A DNA stretch of 64,000 nucleotides from Mesorhizobium sp. (lineage in GTDB: Bacteria; Pseudomonadota; Alphaproteobacteria; Rhizobiales; Rhizobiaceae), in assembly GCA_004017275.1 (NCBI GenBank), contig SAKE01000002.1, forward strand, positions 3,411 to 67,410, in the 5' to 3' direction. This document shows positions 8,667-17,185 of this stretch, piece after piece. The notes beneath the pieces were generated by a model. The model was given only the letters and a program-made list of their open reading frames with translations. It was not told the origin of the DNA and ran no database searches. How positions within the stretch are numbered: the stretch's first letter is position 1; every line of letters starts with the position of its first letter. The translations under genes were made by a program, and so were the position numbers.

Positions 8667-9086
8667 ATCGGCTTCTCTAAACTGTTGGGGCGTCGGGTGA
8701 GCGGATTACGCCGCCAACATAGCTGCACGATCCACGCACCTGGAGTAAAGAGTCGAAAAATGATGGAAAAGGTCAGTATTTTCATGCCATTTCGACGTTT
8801 TACTAACGGATCTTTGCTAACACCAATTACTCTGGCTTCGGAAGCTCCTGCTTTCTTCGCAATGATGACCTTGGATAAGCCGGTTTTGGCATTTCTCTCT
8901 GTTTGTGGGGCCGGTTGCGCAATCACAGACACATGTGTGCCGGCGTCCGGAGCGAATGGTCATGGAACGGCATCTCAACTGCGATCGAGGAATCGTCTCG
9001 CGCCATGTCACCTGGTGGGCGCTGCGGCAAGTCACGCTTCGAAAGCGCGCATCGCTTGACTGGTTTGGTGTCACGGAGAAACGAAA

Positions 9087-9584
9087 ATGAGAAGAAATAT
9101 TCTCGCACTGGTAGTGTGTGCCATTGGCTTTCTTGCAAACCTGGCAGGCTTCAATGAAGCCCATGCCCAAGGGCTTGAATGTCCAAATCCGGGCGATCTT
9201 GGCACGTCGCCATTGGAGGCGGATGTCGAGCAATTAGTGCCCAAGGGATATACGCTGGAGCAGCCTAGTGACCTGCAATCAGCCATCTGGCTGCTTCGCG
9301 AGCATGGCATGTCCATTGACGACACGATCAATCATCTCGTCGCGTACTACTGTCCCGCGGTCTCAGCCGATGCCGGCTTGAGCCATGCCCAGATGGTCGA
9401 GCGTGTTCAGCAGTTCGCCAAGAACTCGCGACTTCAGGTTTTCGCCACCAACAACGTCGAAGACATCATCTATAACGTACCCCTCGACCCGACCGTAGCA
9501 CAGCTGGCGGCCGATGCTGCGAAGAAGAAAGGCCTGACCGTCGAGCAGTGGATCAAGACCACAGTGGAGAACGCAGTTCAGTAG
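9087..9584 (+). CDS. Exported protein of unknown function
   Basis: A 165-residue protein with a signal peptide (MRRNILALVVCAIGFLANLAG, probable cleavage at AHA near residue 27). The mature part has two cysteines (LECPNPGD and AYYCPAVS) and is mainly helical, ending in a Lys/Ala-rich segment (AADAAKKKGLTVEQWIKTTVENAV) resembling the ends of several small rhizobial periplasmic proteins. No enzyme motif is visible. A purine-rich site lies before ATG 9087 (CACGGAGAAACGAAA). The roughly 420 bp upstream, back to the SDR gene, hold no convincing gene. Confidence 0.72.
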   Translation: MRRNILALVVCAIGFLANLAGFNEAHAQGLECPNPGDLGTSPLEADVEQLVPKGYTLEQPSDLQSAIWLLREHGMSIDDTINHLVAYYCPAVSADAGLSHAQMVERVQQFAKNSRLQVFATNNVEDIIYNVPLDPTVAQLAADAAKKKGLTVEQWIKTTVENAVQ

Positions 9585-9721
9585 ATCCTGTATTATCGCG
9601 CCCGGCTGATCGCTATCTTGGAAAAATCGCAAAGCTCCGTGCAATGGCGAAAGACCATTTCCGATCAAATTGAAATGGTGAATGCCAATCTGATTTTTCA
9701 CCGGAAAAGGAGACCATAGGG

Positions 9722-10291
9722 ATGTCTAACATCGCTGCCGACCATTCCCTCGGAGGGTCCCTTAAGATGCTTCATCGAAAGTGGGGCTGGTTTGTTGCCC
9801 TCGGAGTCGGCTTGCTGATCGGTGGCATCATTGCAGGTCTGAACCTCTATGTCGCGACGCTCGTCTCGGTCTTCTACATTGCTGCCAGTATGCTGGCCGG
9901 TGGCGTGATGCAGGTTTTTCACGCATTCACGACTCACGGTTGGGGGAACAGGATAGTCTATCTGCTCGCTGGTCTGCTTTACGCGCTCGCGTCGGCTATC
10001 GCGCTTTTCAATCCGCTCTTGTCGGCGTTCAGCATTTCACTGGTCGTGGGGGTTCTCCTCATAGCGACCGGTGCGGTGCGGATCGTGACAGGGATACAGG
10101 CTTCTCGCCAGCACGGATGGGGCTGGATGGTTGCCACTGGCCTCGTCACGATGATTGTAGGCGGCGTTGTAGTCGCTGCGTGGTCAGCGATAGGTCTTTC
10201 CTTGCTCGGTGCAATATTGACGTTCGACCTGCTGTTCCAAGGGTACGGATTCATCGCCTTTGGTCTGTCGATGCGTCGCCGCGCTGGCTGA
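9722..10291 (+). CDS. HdeD-family membrane protein (DUF308)
   Basis: A 189-residue membrane protein of the HdeD/DUF308 family with six predicted hydrophobic helices in three pairs. Typical spacing and motifs are GWFVALGVGLLIGGIIAGLN, LLAGLLYALASAIALFNPL and GWGWMVATGLVTMIVGGVVV. In E. coli HdeD is an inner-membrane protein of the acid-resistance island; elsewhere the role is unproven. A ribosome site (AAAAGGAGA) is followed by ATG 9722. It is probably transcribed alone or with the exported protein 137 bp upstream. Length fits the family, with no sign of decay. Confidence 0.88.
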   Translation: MSNIAADHSLGGSLKMLHRKWGWFVALGVGLLIGGIIAGLNLYVATLVSVFYIAASMLAGGVMQVFHAFTTHGWGNRIVYLLAGLLYALASAIALFNPLLSAFSISLVVGVLLIATGAVRIVTGIQASRQHGWGWMVATGLVTMIVGGVVVAAWSAIGLSLLGAILTFDLLFQGYGFIAFGLSMRRRAG

Positions 10292-10542
10292 TCGCCGACG
10301 ATCTGGCAACTGGCCGCCTGGTGAAACATGATCTCGAAACGTTCAGGGAAGTGAGCTCCGCTGTTATCTGATGCCGAATGCAGCTTTCATGCCGGATCGG
10401 TCTGCGCAGACCTCGTCCGCATTCTGTAAGTAGCGATCGTTTATTACCGACCTTGGAGCAGGCATTTAGGGGGGTAGCGCAGTGACTTGGGCCGCCCAGG
10501 AGTCTAGGCTACCACGACTTCTGCCAGTACGAGGACCGTCGC

Positions 10543-10896
10543 ATGCCGCGCTTTCTTGCCGTCTACACCATGAAGCCCGAAGACCTTGCCCGCTTCCGCA
10601 ACCTGCCTAAGTCCGAGCAGGATGCGATTGATGCCGTCGGCTTTCAGCAGTGGGCGGATTGGGAGGAGAGAAATGCCGCATTTTTCCCCGATCATGGCGG
10701 CATGGTCGGTAAGACGACGCGCGTTACCAAGGACGGCATCGCAGACGCCGTGAACTCTTTCTGCGGCTACATTGTCGTCGAGGCCGATACCATCGATGCT
10801 GCCGCCCGCCTGTTTGAGAACCACCCGCATTTCACTGTCTTCCCGGGACACGGCGTGGACATCATGCCCTTCCTCACCAGCCCTGCGCCGACTTGA
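10543..10896 (+). CDS. YCII-related small protein
   Basis: A 117-residue protein whose fold signature matches the YCII/DGPF-like dimeric alpha/beta-barrel group: start MPRFLAVYTM, then a helical segment, and a terminal strand-helix-strand with SFCGYIVVEADTIDAAARLFENHPHF and GHGVDIMPF. Members are small cytoplasmic proteins of mostly unknown function; some act as dehydrochlorinase-like enzymes. Start ATG 10543 has only a weak ribosome site (GAGGACCGTCGC). About 250 bp upstream, to the HdeD gene, contain nothing recognisable. Confidence 0.75.
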   Translation: MPRFLAVYTMKPEDLARFRNLPKSEQDAIDAVGFQQWADWEERNAAFFPDHGGMVGKTTRVTKDGIADAVNSFCGYIVVEADTIDAAARLFENHPHFTVFPGHGVDIMPFLTSPAPT

Positions 10897-11065
10897 ACAT
10901 CCGCTAATCGCTTGCTGGTGCCAGAAGCCATCTGTCCGCTATCGGCAGCTGACCGTCACGCCGTCGGGTGCCGGAGACCGTCGCAAGGATGAGAATAGCC
11001 GCCTGCGACAGACAGCGCAGGATCTGACATTTGACCGCAGGCGCGATGGCTATGAGACAGGGCAC

Positions 11066-12022
11066 CTAAAGCGGAAAAAGCAACGCTATGACTGTTGTCA
11101 GCGTGACGATGCTGAAAAGAGTGCTCGCTATGACCATCGAGCCGGTTGCCGCCGAGTCTAGTCGATAGTCCACGGCAAAAAGAATGCCGAAGAAACCCGA
11201 CGGCATAGCGGAGATCAGAATGGCTATCTTCGCCGTCTCGGTCGATATCGGCAACGTAAACACGACCACGGCAGTCAAGATGGGTCGGCCGATATCGGCA
11301 AGCCCTGTTGCAGCAACTACGCTCCAATTCAAGCGAAACGGTTGCGACGAGAGAATGAGACCTGTCAGGAACAGCGCCACACTGGGGGCGGCGACTCCGA
11401 CGAGCATAAGGCTCGCCTTGGCGAGGGAAGGCAGCTCCAATCCGGCGAGGCAATACAGAATGCCGACTGCGGGAGCCAGAACGACCGGTTTTGTCACTGA
11501 GCGGAGGAATGCCTTCCGAACCTGTTCTGCGGGGCCAGTCGCGCTTTCTTCCTTCGGTTTCCTGGAATTCAGTTCGACGAAAATCAAAGACATGGGGCTG
11601 ACGATGATCGAGCCGGCGGCAAGCGCGACAGCGATGGGGACCGTGCCACCTGGTCCGATAACGGCAGCCGCTATGGGAAGGCCAACGCCGGCCAAATTCG
11701 GGAAAGATACAGTCAGGGCTTGAAGGGCCGCGTCCGCCTTCGAAACGTCCGAGGAAGTACGGACAAAAAAATACCATGCAAGGTGAATGAGCAGCATCAC
11801 GAAACCGAGTGTCAGGAAAAGTGGCACTTGCTCGAGCATCTCGCTTCGCGGTGCGGATGCCGTCGCCACGAACAGCGAGGCAGGCAGGGCAAAGTTCATC
11901 ACGAGAGCATTGAGGCCGTCTACATGATGGTTTTCGACGATGCGGAGCCTACCGGCGCCGTAGCCAACAAGAATCACGAAAAAGATCGGGACGAGTGCCG
12001 GAAGGATTGTATTGGCCGTCAT
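11066..12022 (-). CDS. mdcF: AEC-family malonate transporter, MdcF-like
   Basis: A 318-residue inner-membrane carrier of the auxin efflux carrier (AEC) family with about ten hydrophobic segments. The two halves start with ILPALVPIFFVILVGYGAGRL and PVVLAPAVGILYCLAGL, and the middle carries the family segment SFPNLAGVGLPIAAAVIG. Its place near the malonate decarboxylase operon (13546 onward) points to MdcF, which imports malonate; orientation is opposite and 1.5 kb separates them, so the assignment is inference. I chose ATG 12022 because MTANTILPALVP is the natural membrane start. The frame is open for 19 codons upstream, and the start overlaps the stop of a possible small upstream gene. Confidence 0.8.
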   Translation of the reverse strand: MTANTILPALVPIFFVILVGYGAGRLRIVENHHVDGLNALVMNFALPASLFVATASAPRSEMLEQVPLFLTLGFVMLLIHLAWYFFVRTSSDVSKADAALQALTVSFPNLAGVGLPIAAAVIGPGGTVPIAVALAAGSIIVSPMSLIFVELNSRKPKEESATGPAEQVRKAFLRSVTKPVVLAPAVGILYCLAGLELPSLAKASLMLVGVAAPSVALFLTGLILSSQPFRLNWSVVAATGLADIGRPILTAVVVFTLPISTETAKIAILISAMPSGFFGILFAVDYRLDSAATGSMVIASTLFSIVTLTTVIALLFPL

Positions 12023-12330
12023 TTCGGAGGCTTCCTGCAGATGCAATTCGCCTCGTGGGTATCGCCCAGGATGCTCCACACGCGTTTTGCACTCTTTATG
12101 ATGTGTCGGACTGACAGATCCAGCTCGGCCTCAGCCGAGCTTGCAACCGCATTTCCCAACCGGATTGCTTCGGCTTGGAAAAGGATGGCGGTGAGGGCAT
12201 CCGCTATCTGCGATCGCGCGCAGTGTGGGGCGGCCTGCGCGCCACAGTGCCAGTCGTGGGTTCCGCCGTTTGGCCCGGATCCGCGACTGGCACTGTCGAC
12301 ATTAAGTAAAGCGCTGTTCGGCGACCGCAT
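12019..12330 (-). CDS. Possible small protein translationally coupled to mdcF
   Basis: A 103-codon minus-strand frame whose TGA overlaps the mdcF start codon as ATGA, typical of coupled genes. The C-terminal two thirds (ADALTAILFQAEAIRLGN, then LSVRHIIKSAKRVWSILGD) look like two amphipathic helices with protein-like composition. The N-terminal third looks arbitrary, so the true start may be internal. I do not recognise the family. It could be chance, since this 670-bp region between mdcF and the next gene has no other good candidate. Confidence 0.35.
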   Translation of the reverse strand: MRSPNSALLNVDSASRGSGPNGGTHDWHCGAQAAPHCARSQIADALTAILFQAEAIRLGNAVASSAEAELDLSVRHIIKSAKRVWSILGDTHEANCICRKPPK

Positions 12331-12692
12331 TTGGGTGAGTCCTCAGCGTCACGGCGATATCGGTTCGTCATCAGAAGCTCAGGCTTGCACAGGCTCGCGC
12401 TTGCCGCGCGTAAATTGTTGGAAAGTGTTGTTGAGGGCCGATGGCAGAGCGCTCGGCCATTGCGTCTCTCGGTGCCGGGCTGAGACGGATGGATCGTCGG
12501 CGAGCCTCGACGATTCTGATAGGTGAACCGACGATACAAAGGGCGCAGTTTCTGCTGTGGAGCGCCGGGCAAGCCTTCCGATTGTTGGCTTGCGATTATT
12601 TACCCATCTTAACGCGCGCTCCGTTCATATGCATGCCAGCATCTGATCGTTCACGATTTTCTGAACGTCAACCCAACCGCCGAGGTGCTGCC

Positions 12693-13478
12693 ATGCCATT
12701 TCGCCGTATCTGTTCCGCCGCCTTACTTGCGTCTTCCCTTGCCCTGATCGCCCCCGCTGCGGCCGTGGCCGAGCCCATCAAGAACATTGTCCTGGTGCAT
12801 GGTGCCTGGGTCGATGGGTCCGGCTGGAAACCGGTCTATGACATTCTGGTGAAGAAGGGTTTCCATGTATCGATGGTCCAAGAACCCGAAACGTCGTTCC
12901 AGGATGACGTCGCCGCAGCAAAGCGCGTGCTCGACATGCAGGAAGGCTCGGCCATCCTGGTCGGCCACTCCTACGGCGGCTCGATCGTCACCGAGGCGGG
13001 GGTGCATCCAAAGGTGGCCGGCCTCGTCTATGTTGCCGCCCACGCTCCGGACGTGGGCGAGGACGAGGGCGAGCTCGGCAAAAAGATGCCGAGCGTGCTG
13101 GCCAAGACCGAAGGGGCGATCAAAGCCACGCCGGACGGCTATACCTATCTGGATCCGGACCTGTTCCCGAAGCTTTTCGCCCCTGACCTCCCTCGCGAAC
13201 AAGCCGAGTTCGCTGCCCGCTCGCAGGTGCTGGCGAAGTCCGAGGTGTTCAACACGCCGCTGACTGCGGCTGCCTGGAAGACCAAGCCAAGTTGGGGCAT
13301 CGTCGCCGGCAACGACCAGATCATCAATCCCGACCTCGAACGCTTCTACTATGAACGCGCCAAGGCGCCTTTCATCGTCGTCGAAGGCGCTAGCCATTCG
13401 GTCTACGAATCCCATCCAGAGCGCGTTGCCGATGTGATCGTGGAGGCCGCTCGGAAAGTCGGAGAGAAGACGAACTGA
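12693..13478 (+). CDS. Exported alpha/beta-hydrolase
   Basis: A 261-residue alpha/beta-hydrolase with a signal peptide (hydrophobic 7-24, cleavage near AAAVAEP). The mature fold begins NIVLVHGAWVDGSGW (oxyanion region HGAW). The nucleophile elbow is GHSYGG with Ser93, the acid is probably the Asp in GNDQII, and the catalytic His is in GASHSVY. This EstC/salicylate-esterase-like subfamily is common in Rhizobiales; the substrate is unknown. The start was chosen at ATG 12693 with GAGGTG upstream, because the signal peptide begins there; the frame extends further upstream without coding character. It ends in a strong hairpin just before the mdc operon. Confidence 0.87.
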   Translation: MPFRRICSAALLASSLALIAPAAAVAEPIKNIVLVHGAWVDGSGWKPVYDILVKKGFHVSMVQEPETSFQDDVAAAKRVLDMQEGSAILVGHSYGGSIVTEAGVHPKVAGLVYVAAHAPDVGEDEGELGKKMPSVLAKTEGAIKATPDGYTYLDPDLFPKLFAPDLPREQAEFAARSQVLAKSEVFNTPLTAAAWKTKPSWGIVAGNDQIINPDLERFYYERAKAPFIVVEGASHSVYESHPERVADVIVEAARKVGEKTN

Positions 13479-13488
13479 ACGCAGACCA

Positions 13489-13522
13489 AAGCCGTCGCAC
13501 AGCGCCAGCCATGCGACGGCTT
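13489..13522 (+). terminator. Hairpin terminator or attenuator between hydrolase and mdcA
   Basis: A perfect 11-bp stem (AAGCCGTCGCA / TGCGACGGCTT) with a 12-nt loop, followed by CTTT. It lies between the hydrolase stop (13478) and the mdcA start (13546), leaving only 23 nt for an mdc leader. Either the mdc promoter overlaps the hairpin, or the mdc operon depends on read-through past it. Confidence 0.75.
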
Positions 13523-13545
13523 CTTTCAGTGCACGAGGTCCGTCC

Positions 13546-15216
13546 ATGACTGTCCTTTCGAACATCTCGTCGACCAGAATCTGGGACGCATCACGTCAGT
13601 CACGCGAGCAGCGCATTGCCGCTGGCAGCGCCTATGCCCGTGGCAAGCAGGTCGCACCCGGGGATGCGACGAAGCTGCTGGAGGCGGTAATACGGCCGGG
13701 CGACCGGGTGCGCCTCGAGGGCGACAATCAGAAGCAGGCGGACTTCCTTGCCGCCCGGCTCGCGGAAGTCGACCCCTCGGTGGTGAAGGAGCTGCACATC
13801 GTGCAGTCCGGCGTAGTGCTGGCCGAGCATCTCGACCTGTTCGAGGCCGGCATCGCGAAGCGGCTCGACTTCTCCTATTCCGGTCCGCAGGGGGCTGCGA
13901 TCGCGCGCGCACTCAAGGCTGGCAAGATCGAGCTCGGCGCGGTTCATACCTATCTCGAGCTGTTCTCGCGCTACTTTGTCGATCTCACCCCGCATGTCGC
14001 GCTCACCGTGGCGCGGTGCGCGGATCGCGACGGCAATCTCTATATGGGTCCGAACACAGAGGACTCGCCCGTTGTCATTGAGGCGACCGCCTTCAAGCAG
14101 GGAATCGTCATCGCGCAGGTGAACGAGCTGGTCGACAAGGTGCCGCGCGTCGACGTGCCGGGTGACCGGGTCGACTTCGTGGTGGTGACGCCCGAGGCCT
14201 TCTATGTCGAGCCGCTGTTCACCCGTGACCCGGCACAGATCACCGAAACACAAATCCTCGGCGCCATGCTGGCGATCAAGGGAATCTACGCGCCCTATGG
14301 CGTGAAGCGGCTGAACCATGGCATCGGCTTCAACACCGCCGCTATCGAGCTGATCCTGCCGACCTATGCCGAGCGGCTCGGGCTTAAAGGCAAGATCGCC
14401 ACGCACTTCGCCCTCAACCCGCACCCCACCCTCATCCCCGCTATAGAGTCGGGCTGGGTCGAACAGGTGCACAGCTTCGGCTCGGAAGTCGGCATGGACG
14501 ACTATATGAAGGCGCGGCCGGATATTTTCTTCATTGGCCGCGATGGTTCGATGGCGTCCAACCGCATGTACTGCCAGTCGGCCGGGCTTTACGCGACCGA
14601 CTTGTTCATCGGCTCGACTCTGCAGATCGATCTTCAGGGCAACTCCTCGACCTTCACCCGCGACCGCATCGCCGGTTTCGGCGGAGCGCCCAACATGGGT
14701 TCGGATCCGCATGGACGGCGCCATGCCAGCGAGGCCTGGTTGAAGGCGGGCCGTGAAGCCGCCGGGGAGGCGACGAGCCTGCCGCGCGGGCGAAAGCTGG
14801 TGGTGCAGATCGTCGAGACCTTTGGCGAAAAGCTCGACCCCACCTTCGTTGAGAGCCTCGACAGTGTCGAACTGGCCAAGTCGCTCGATCTCGCGCTTCC
14901 GCCGGTGATGATCTATGGCGACGACGTCAGCCACATCGTCACGGAGGAGGGCATCGCCAACCTCCTGCTCTGCCGCACAGCATATGAGCGCGAGCAGGCG
15001 ATCCGCGGCGTCGCCGGCTATACCGATGTCGGCCGTGCCCGCGACCGCAAGGCCGTGGAGGATCTGCGCGCCCGCAAGGTGATCCAGCGGCCGGAAGACC
15101 TTGGCATCGATCCGCTCGAGGCCAACAGGAGCCTGCTCGCCGCGCGCTCTATCAAGGAGCTCATGCACTGGTCGGGCAATCTCTACGATCCGCCGGCCAA
15201 GTTCCGCAATTGGTGA
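13546..15216 (+). CDS. mdcA: Malonate decarboxylase subunit alpha
   Basis: A 556-residue MdcA, the acetyl-S-ACP:malonate ACP transferase subunit of biotin-independent malonate decarboxylase. It exchanges acetyl for malonyl on the acyl carrier subunit MdcC. Length and sequence match the family, with TRIWDASRQSREQRIAAG at the N-terminus, the YGVKRLNHGIGFNTAAIELILPTYAERLGLKG block and SMASNRMYCQSAGLYATDLF. It is the first gene of an mdcACDEGBH order, as in Klebsiella and Pseudomonas apart from the G/B swap. ATG 13546 has GAGG upstream. The complex is cytoplasmic and converts malonate to acetate and CO2 via enzyme-bound thioesters. Confidence 0.96.
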   Translation: MTVLSNISSTRIWDASRQSREQRIAAGSAYARGKQVAPGDATKLLEAVIRPGDRVRLEGDNQKQADFLAARLAEVDPSVVKELHIVQSGVVLAEHLDLFEAGIAKRLDFSYSGPQGAAIARALKAGKIELGAVHTYLELFSRYFVDLTPHVALTVARCADRDGNLYMGPNTEDSPVVIEATAFKQGIVIAQVNELVDKVPRVDVPGDRVDFVVVTPEAFYVEPLFTRDPAQITETQILGAMLAIKGIYAPYGVKRLNHGIGFNTAAIELILPTYAERLGLKGKIATHFALNPHPTLIPAIESGWVEQVHSFGSEVGMDDYMKARPDIFFIGRDGSMASNRMYCQSAGLYATDLFIGSTLQIDLQGNSSTFTRDRIAGFGGAPNMGSDPHGRRHASEAWLKAGREAAGEATSLPRGRKLVVQIVETFGEKLDPTFVESLDSVELAKSLDLALPPVMIYGDDVSHIVTEEGIANLLLCRTAYEREQAIRGVAGYTDVGRARDRKAVEDLRARKVIQRPEDLGIDPLEANRSLLAARSIKELMHWSGNLYDPPAKFRNW

Positions 15217-15227
15217 GGAGGCGGCAC

Positions 15228-15545
15228 ATGGAAATCCTCAAAGTCCACCACAAAACCCGCGGTCCAGCCGCTGGCACCATCGGCAGCGCTCTCGTCGGCG
15301 TGGTAGCTTCTGGCAATCTCGAAGTGATGCTGGAACGCACGCTTGCCGATACTGAATGCACCGTCGAAATCGCCACCCCGGTGCGCGGCTATGACGATGT
15401 CTGGAAGGCCGTCGTCACCGACTTTGTCGAGCGCGCCTCGCCGGGCGGCCTGCGCATCTCCATCAATGACGGCGGCGCCCGACCCGACACGGTGATGCTG
15501 CGGCTGTTGCAGGGCGTGCGGACGATGGAGGCTGGCCATGACTGA
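15228..15545 (+). CDS. mdcC: Malonate decarboxylase acyl carrier protein (delta)
   Basis: A 105-residue MdcC, the acyl carrier subunit that bears the 2'-(5''-phosphoribosyl)-3'-dephospho-CoA prosthetic group. By comparison with Klebsiella MdcC (attachment Ser25 in VVGSGDMEV), the attachment site here is Ser28 in VVASGNLEV, with Gly replaced by Ala before the serine. The C-terminal INDGGARPDTVMLRLLQ segment is conserved. ATG 15228 follows GAGGAGGCGGCAC, a strong ribosome site. The end overlaps mdcD by 8 nt, indicating coupled translation. Confidence 0.95.
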   Translation: MEILKVHHKTRGPAAGTIGSALVGVVASGNLEVMLERTLADTECTVEIATPVRGYDDVWKAVVTDFVERASPGGLRISINDGGARPDTVMLRLLQGVRTMEAGHD

Positions 15546-16467
15546 CCCGAGGCATCCCTCTGCCGATACCGCAAGCTGGTTCCTCTCGACCGCGCGCGAG
15601 CGTCTCGCGGGGCTGCTCGATCCGGGCAGCTTCACGGAGTTCCTGCCGCCGACGGAGCGCGTGCAGAGCCCCCATCTTGCCTTGTTCGACCTGCCCGCCG
15701 CCTTCGATGACGGCATGGTTGTTGGGCGCGGCCGGCTCGGGAAACGTGCCGTTCTTGTCGCGGCACAGGAAGGCCAATTCATGGGCGGTACCTTCGCCGA
15801 GGTGAGCGGGGCCAAACTCGTCGGCCTGCTACGCGCCGCACGAGACGATGCGAAGCTGCCGCGCATCGTCCTCTTGCTGCTCGACAGCGGCGGAGTGCGA
15901 TTACAGGAAGGCAATGCCGGCGAGCTCGCAGTGGCCGAGGTGATGCGCGCCATCGTCGAGGCGCGCGGCTACGGCGTGACTGTCATCGCCCTCGTCGGAG
16001 GGAGAGCGGGCGCCTTCGGCGGCGCGGGCCTCACCGCCGCCACCTGCTCGCGGATCGCCATTTCGGAACAAGGGCGCACCGGCGTGTCAGGCCCGGAGGT
16101 GATCGAGACCAACAAAGGCGTCGAGGAATTCGACTCGCAGGACAAAGCGCTGGTTTGGAGCGTGACCGGAGGACGCAATCGCCGCCTGCTCGGGGGCGCC
16201 GACGCTTATGCCGGGGACACTGTGGCGGGCTTCCGCGACGCCGTGCTCGCGTTGATCGACCGAGCGCCGCCTTTCGATCTCGCGACCCTGCGCGCCGAGC
16301 AACGACGGCTCGCCGACCGCATAGAGCGCCTTGGTGCGTGCAACTCCGCGGTCGAGATGTGGGTAGCGCTCGGCATTGCCGAACCGCAAAACATCCGGAA
16401 CTTGGATGACACGGCCTTCGCGGAAATCGTCAAAGGCCTGAGAGGAGCTGCTTATGACGCTCGATGA
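15538..16467 (+). CDS. mdcD: Malonate decarboxylase subunit beta
   Basis: A 309-residue MdcD, related to the carboxyltransferase (crotonase-fold) subunits of acyl-CoA carboxylases. With MdcE it decarboxylates malonyl-S-MdcC to acetyl-S-MdcC. Conserved blocks include SFTEFLPPTERVQSPHL, LLLLDSGGVRLQEGNAGE and the oxyanion-hole stretch GGRAGAFGGAGLTAATCSR. Length is normal. The start lies within the mdcC 3' end and the end overlaps mdcE by 14 nt, as expected for subunits made in fixed ratio. Confidence 0.95.
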   Translation: MTDPRHPSADTASWFLSTARERLAGLLDPGSFTEFLPPTERVQSPHLALFDLPAAFDDGMVVGRGRLGKRAVLVAAQEGQFMGGTFAEVSGAKLVGLLRAARDDAKLPRIVLLLLDSGGVRLQEGNAGELAVAEVMRAIVEARGYGVTVIALVGGRAGAFGGAGLTAATCSRIAISEQGRTGVSGPEVIETNKGVEEFDSQDKALVWSVTGGRNRRLLGGADAYAGDTVAGFRDAVLALIDRAPPFDLATLRAEQRRLADRIERLGACNSAVEMWVALGIAEPQNIRNLDDTAFAEIVKGLRGAAYDAR

Positions 16468-17185
16468 GATCCTCTCAAGTCTCTTCCCCAAGGGCCACGA
16501 CATCGATCCCCGGTCCGATCATCTGATCCTCGGCACGGGAAAGCGGGCCAATGGTGGCACGGTCGAGGTGGTCGGCATCGCCGACGGCGAGGCACTGGGG
16601 ATCGAGGGCGTGCTGCCGCTGGCCCGACGCGTGCTCGACATTGTCGCGAGCGGCGGCAAGGCACCGATTCTTGTCATCGTCGATACACAGGGCCAACTCA
16701 TGTCCCGCCGCGACGAGATGCTCGGCCTCAACGAGTATCTCGCCCACCTGGCGAAATGCCTGCTGCTGGCGAGCCGCAGCGGCCATCCCACCGTTGGGCT
16801 GAACTACGGCAAGGCCGCCGCCGGCGCTTTCCTCGCTACTGCGCTAGCCACCGACGTCCTTGTCGCGCTGCCAGACGCCGAGCCGGCAGTGATGGACCTG
16901 CCCTCCATGGCGCGCGTGACCAAGCTGCCGGAGGACAAGCTGAAAGACCTGTCGCAAACCACCCCGGTTTTCGCACCCGGCCTTGCCTTTATGAGCGCCG
17001 TCGGCGCAGTGGCACAGGTTTGGGATCCCGCGAAACCGCTCGCCGATCAGCTCGAGGCGACGCTGGTGGCTGTCCCCGCCGGCGATAAGCGAGACTTGCT
17101 CGGCGCCGAGCGTGGTGGGCGCCCTATCGCCGCGCAGATCGCGCGGCGCGTGGCACACCAAGCGTCCGGTGACGACTATGTCTAG
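16454..17185 (+). CDS. mdcE: Malonate decarboxylase subunit gamma
   Basis: A 243-residue MdcE, the second crotonase-fold subunit forming the malonyl-S-ACP decarboxylase with MdcD. Typical segments are the N-terminal FPKGHDIDPRSDHLILGTG, ILVIVDTQGQLMSRRDEMLGLNEYLAHLAKCL and GLNYGKAAAGAFLATALATD, with LPSMARVTKLP further on. Length fits the family. ATG 16454 overlaps the mdcD end, and the stop overlaps the mdcG start (ATGTCTAG). No fusion with MdcD is present, unlike in some genomes. Confidence 0.95.
   Translation: MTLDEILSSLFPKGHDIDPRSDHLILGTGKRANGGTVEVVGIADGEALGIEGVLPLARRVLDIVASGGKAPILVIVDTQGQLMSRRDEMLGLNEYLAHLAKCLLLASRSGHPTVGLNYGKAAAGAFLATALATDVLVALPDAEPAVMDLPSMARVTKLPEDKLKDLSQTTPVFAPGLAFMSAVGAVAQVWDPAKPLADQLEATLVAVPAGDKRDLLGAERGGRPIAAQIARRVAHQASGDDYV

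Noticed and set aside
13600..15168. A 522-codon open frame on the minus strand opposite mdcA
   Set aside because: It mirrors a well-recognised gene; its translation is rich in His/Arg/Gly with no family features, as expected for an antisense shadow in high-GC DNA.
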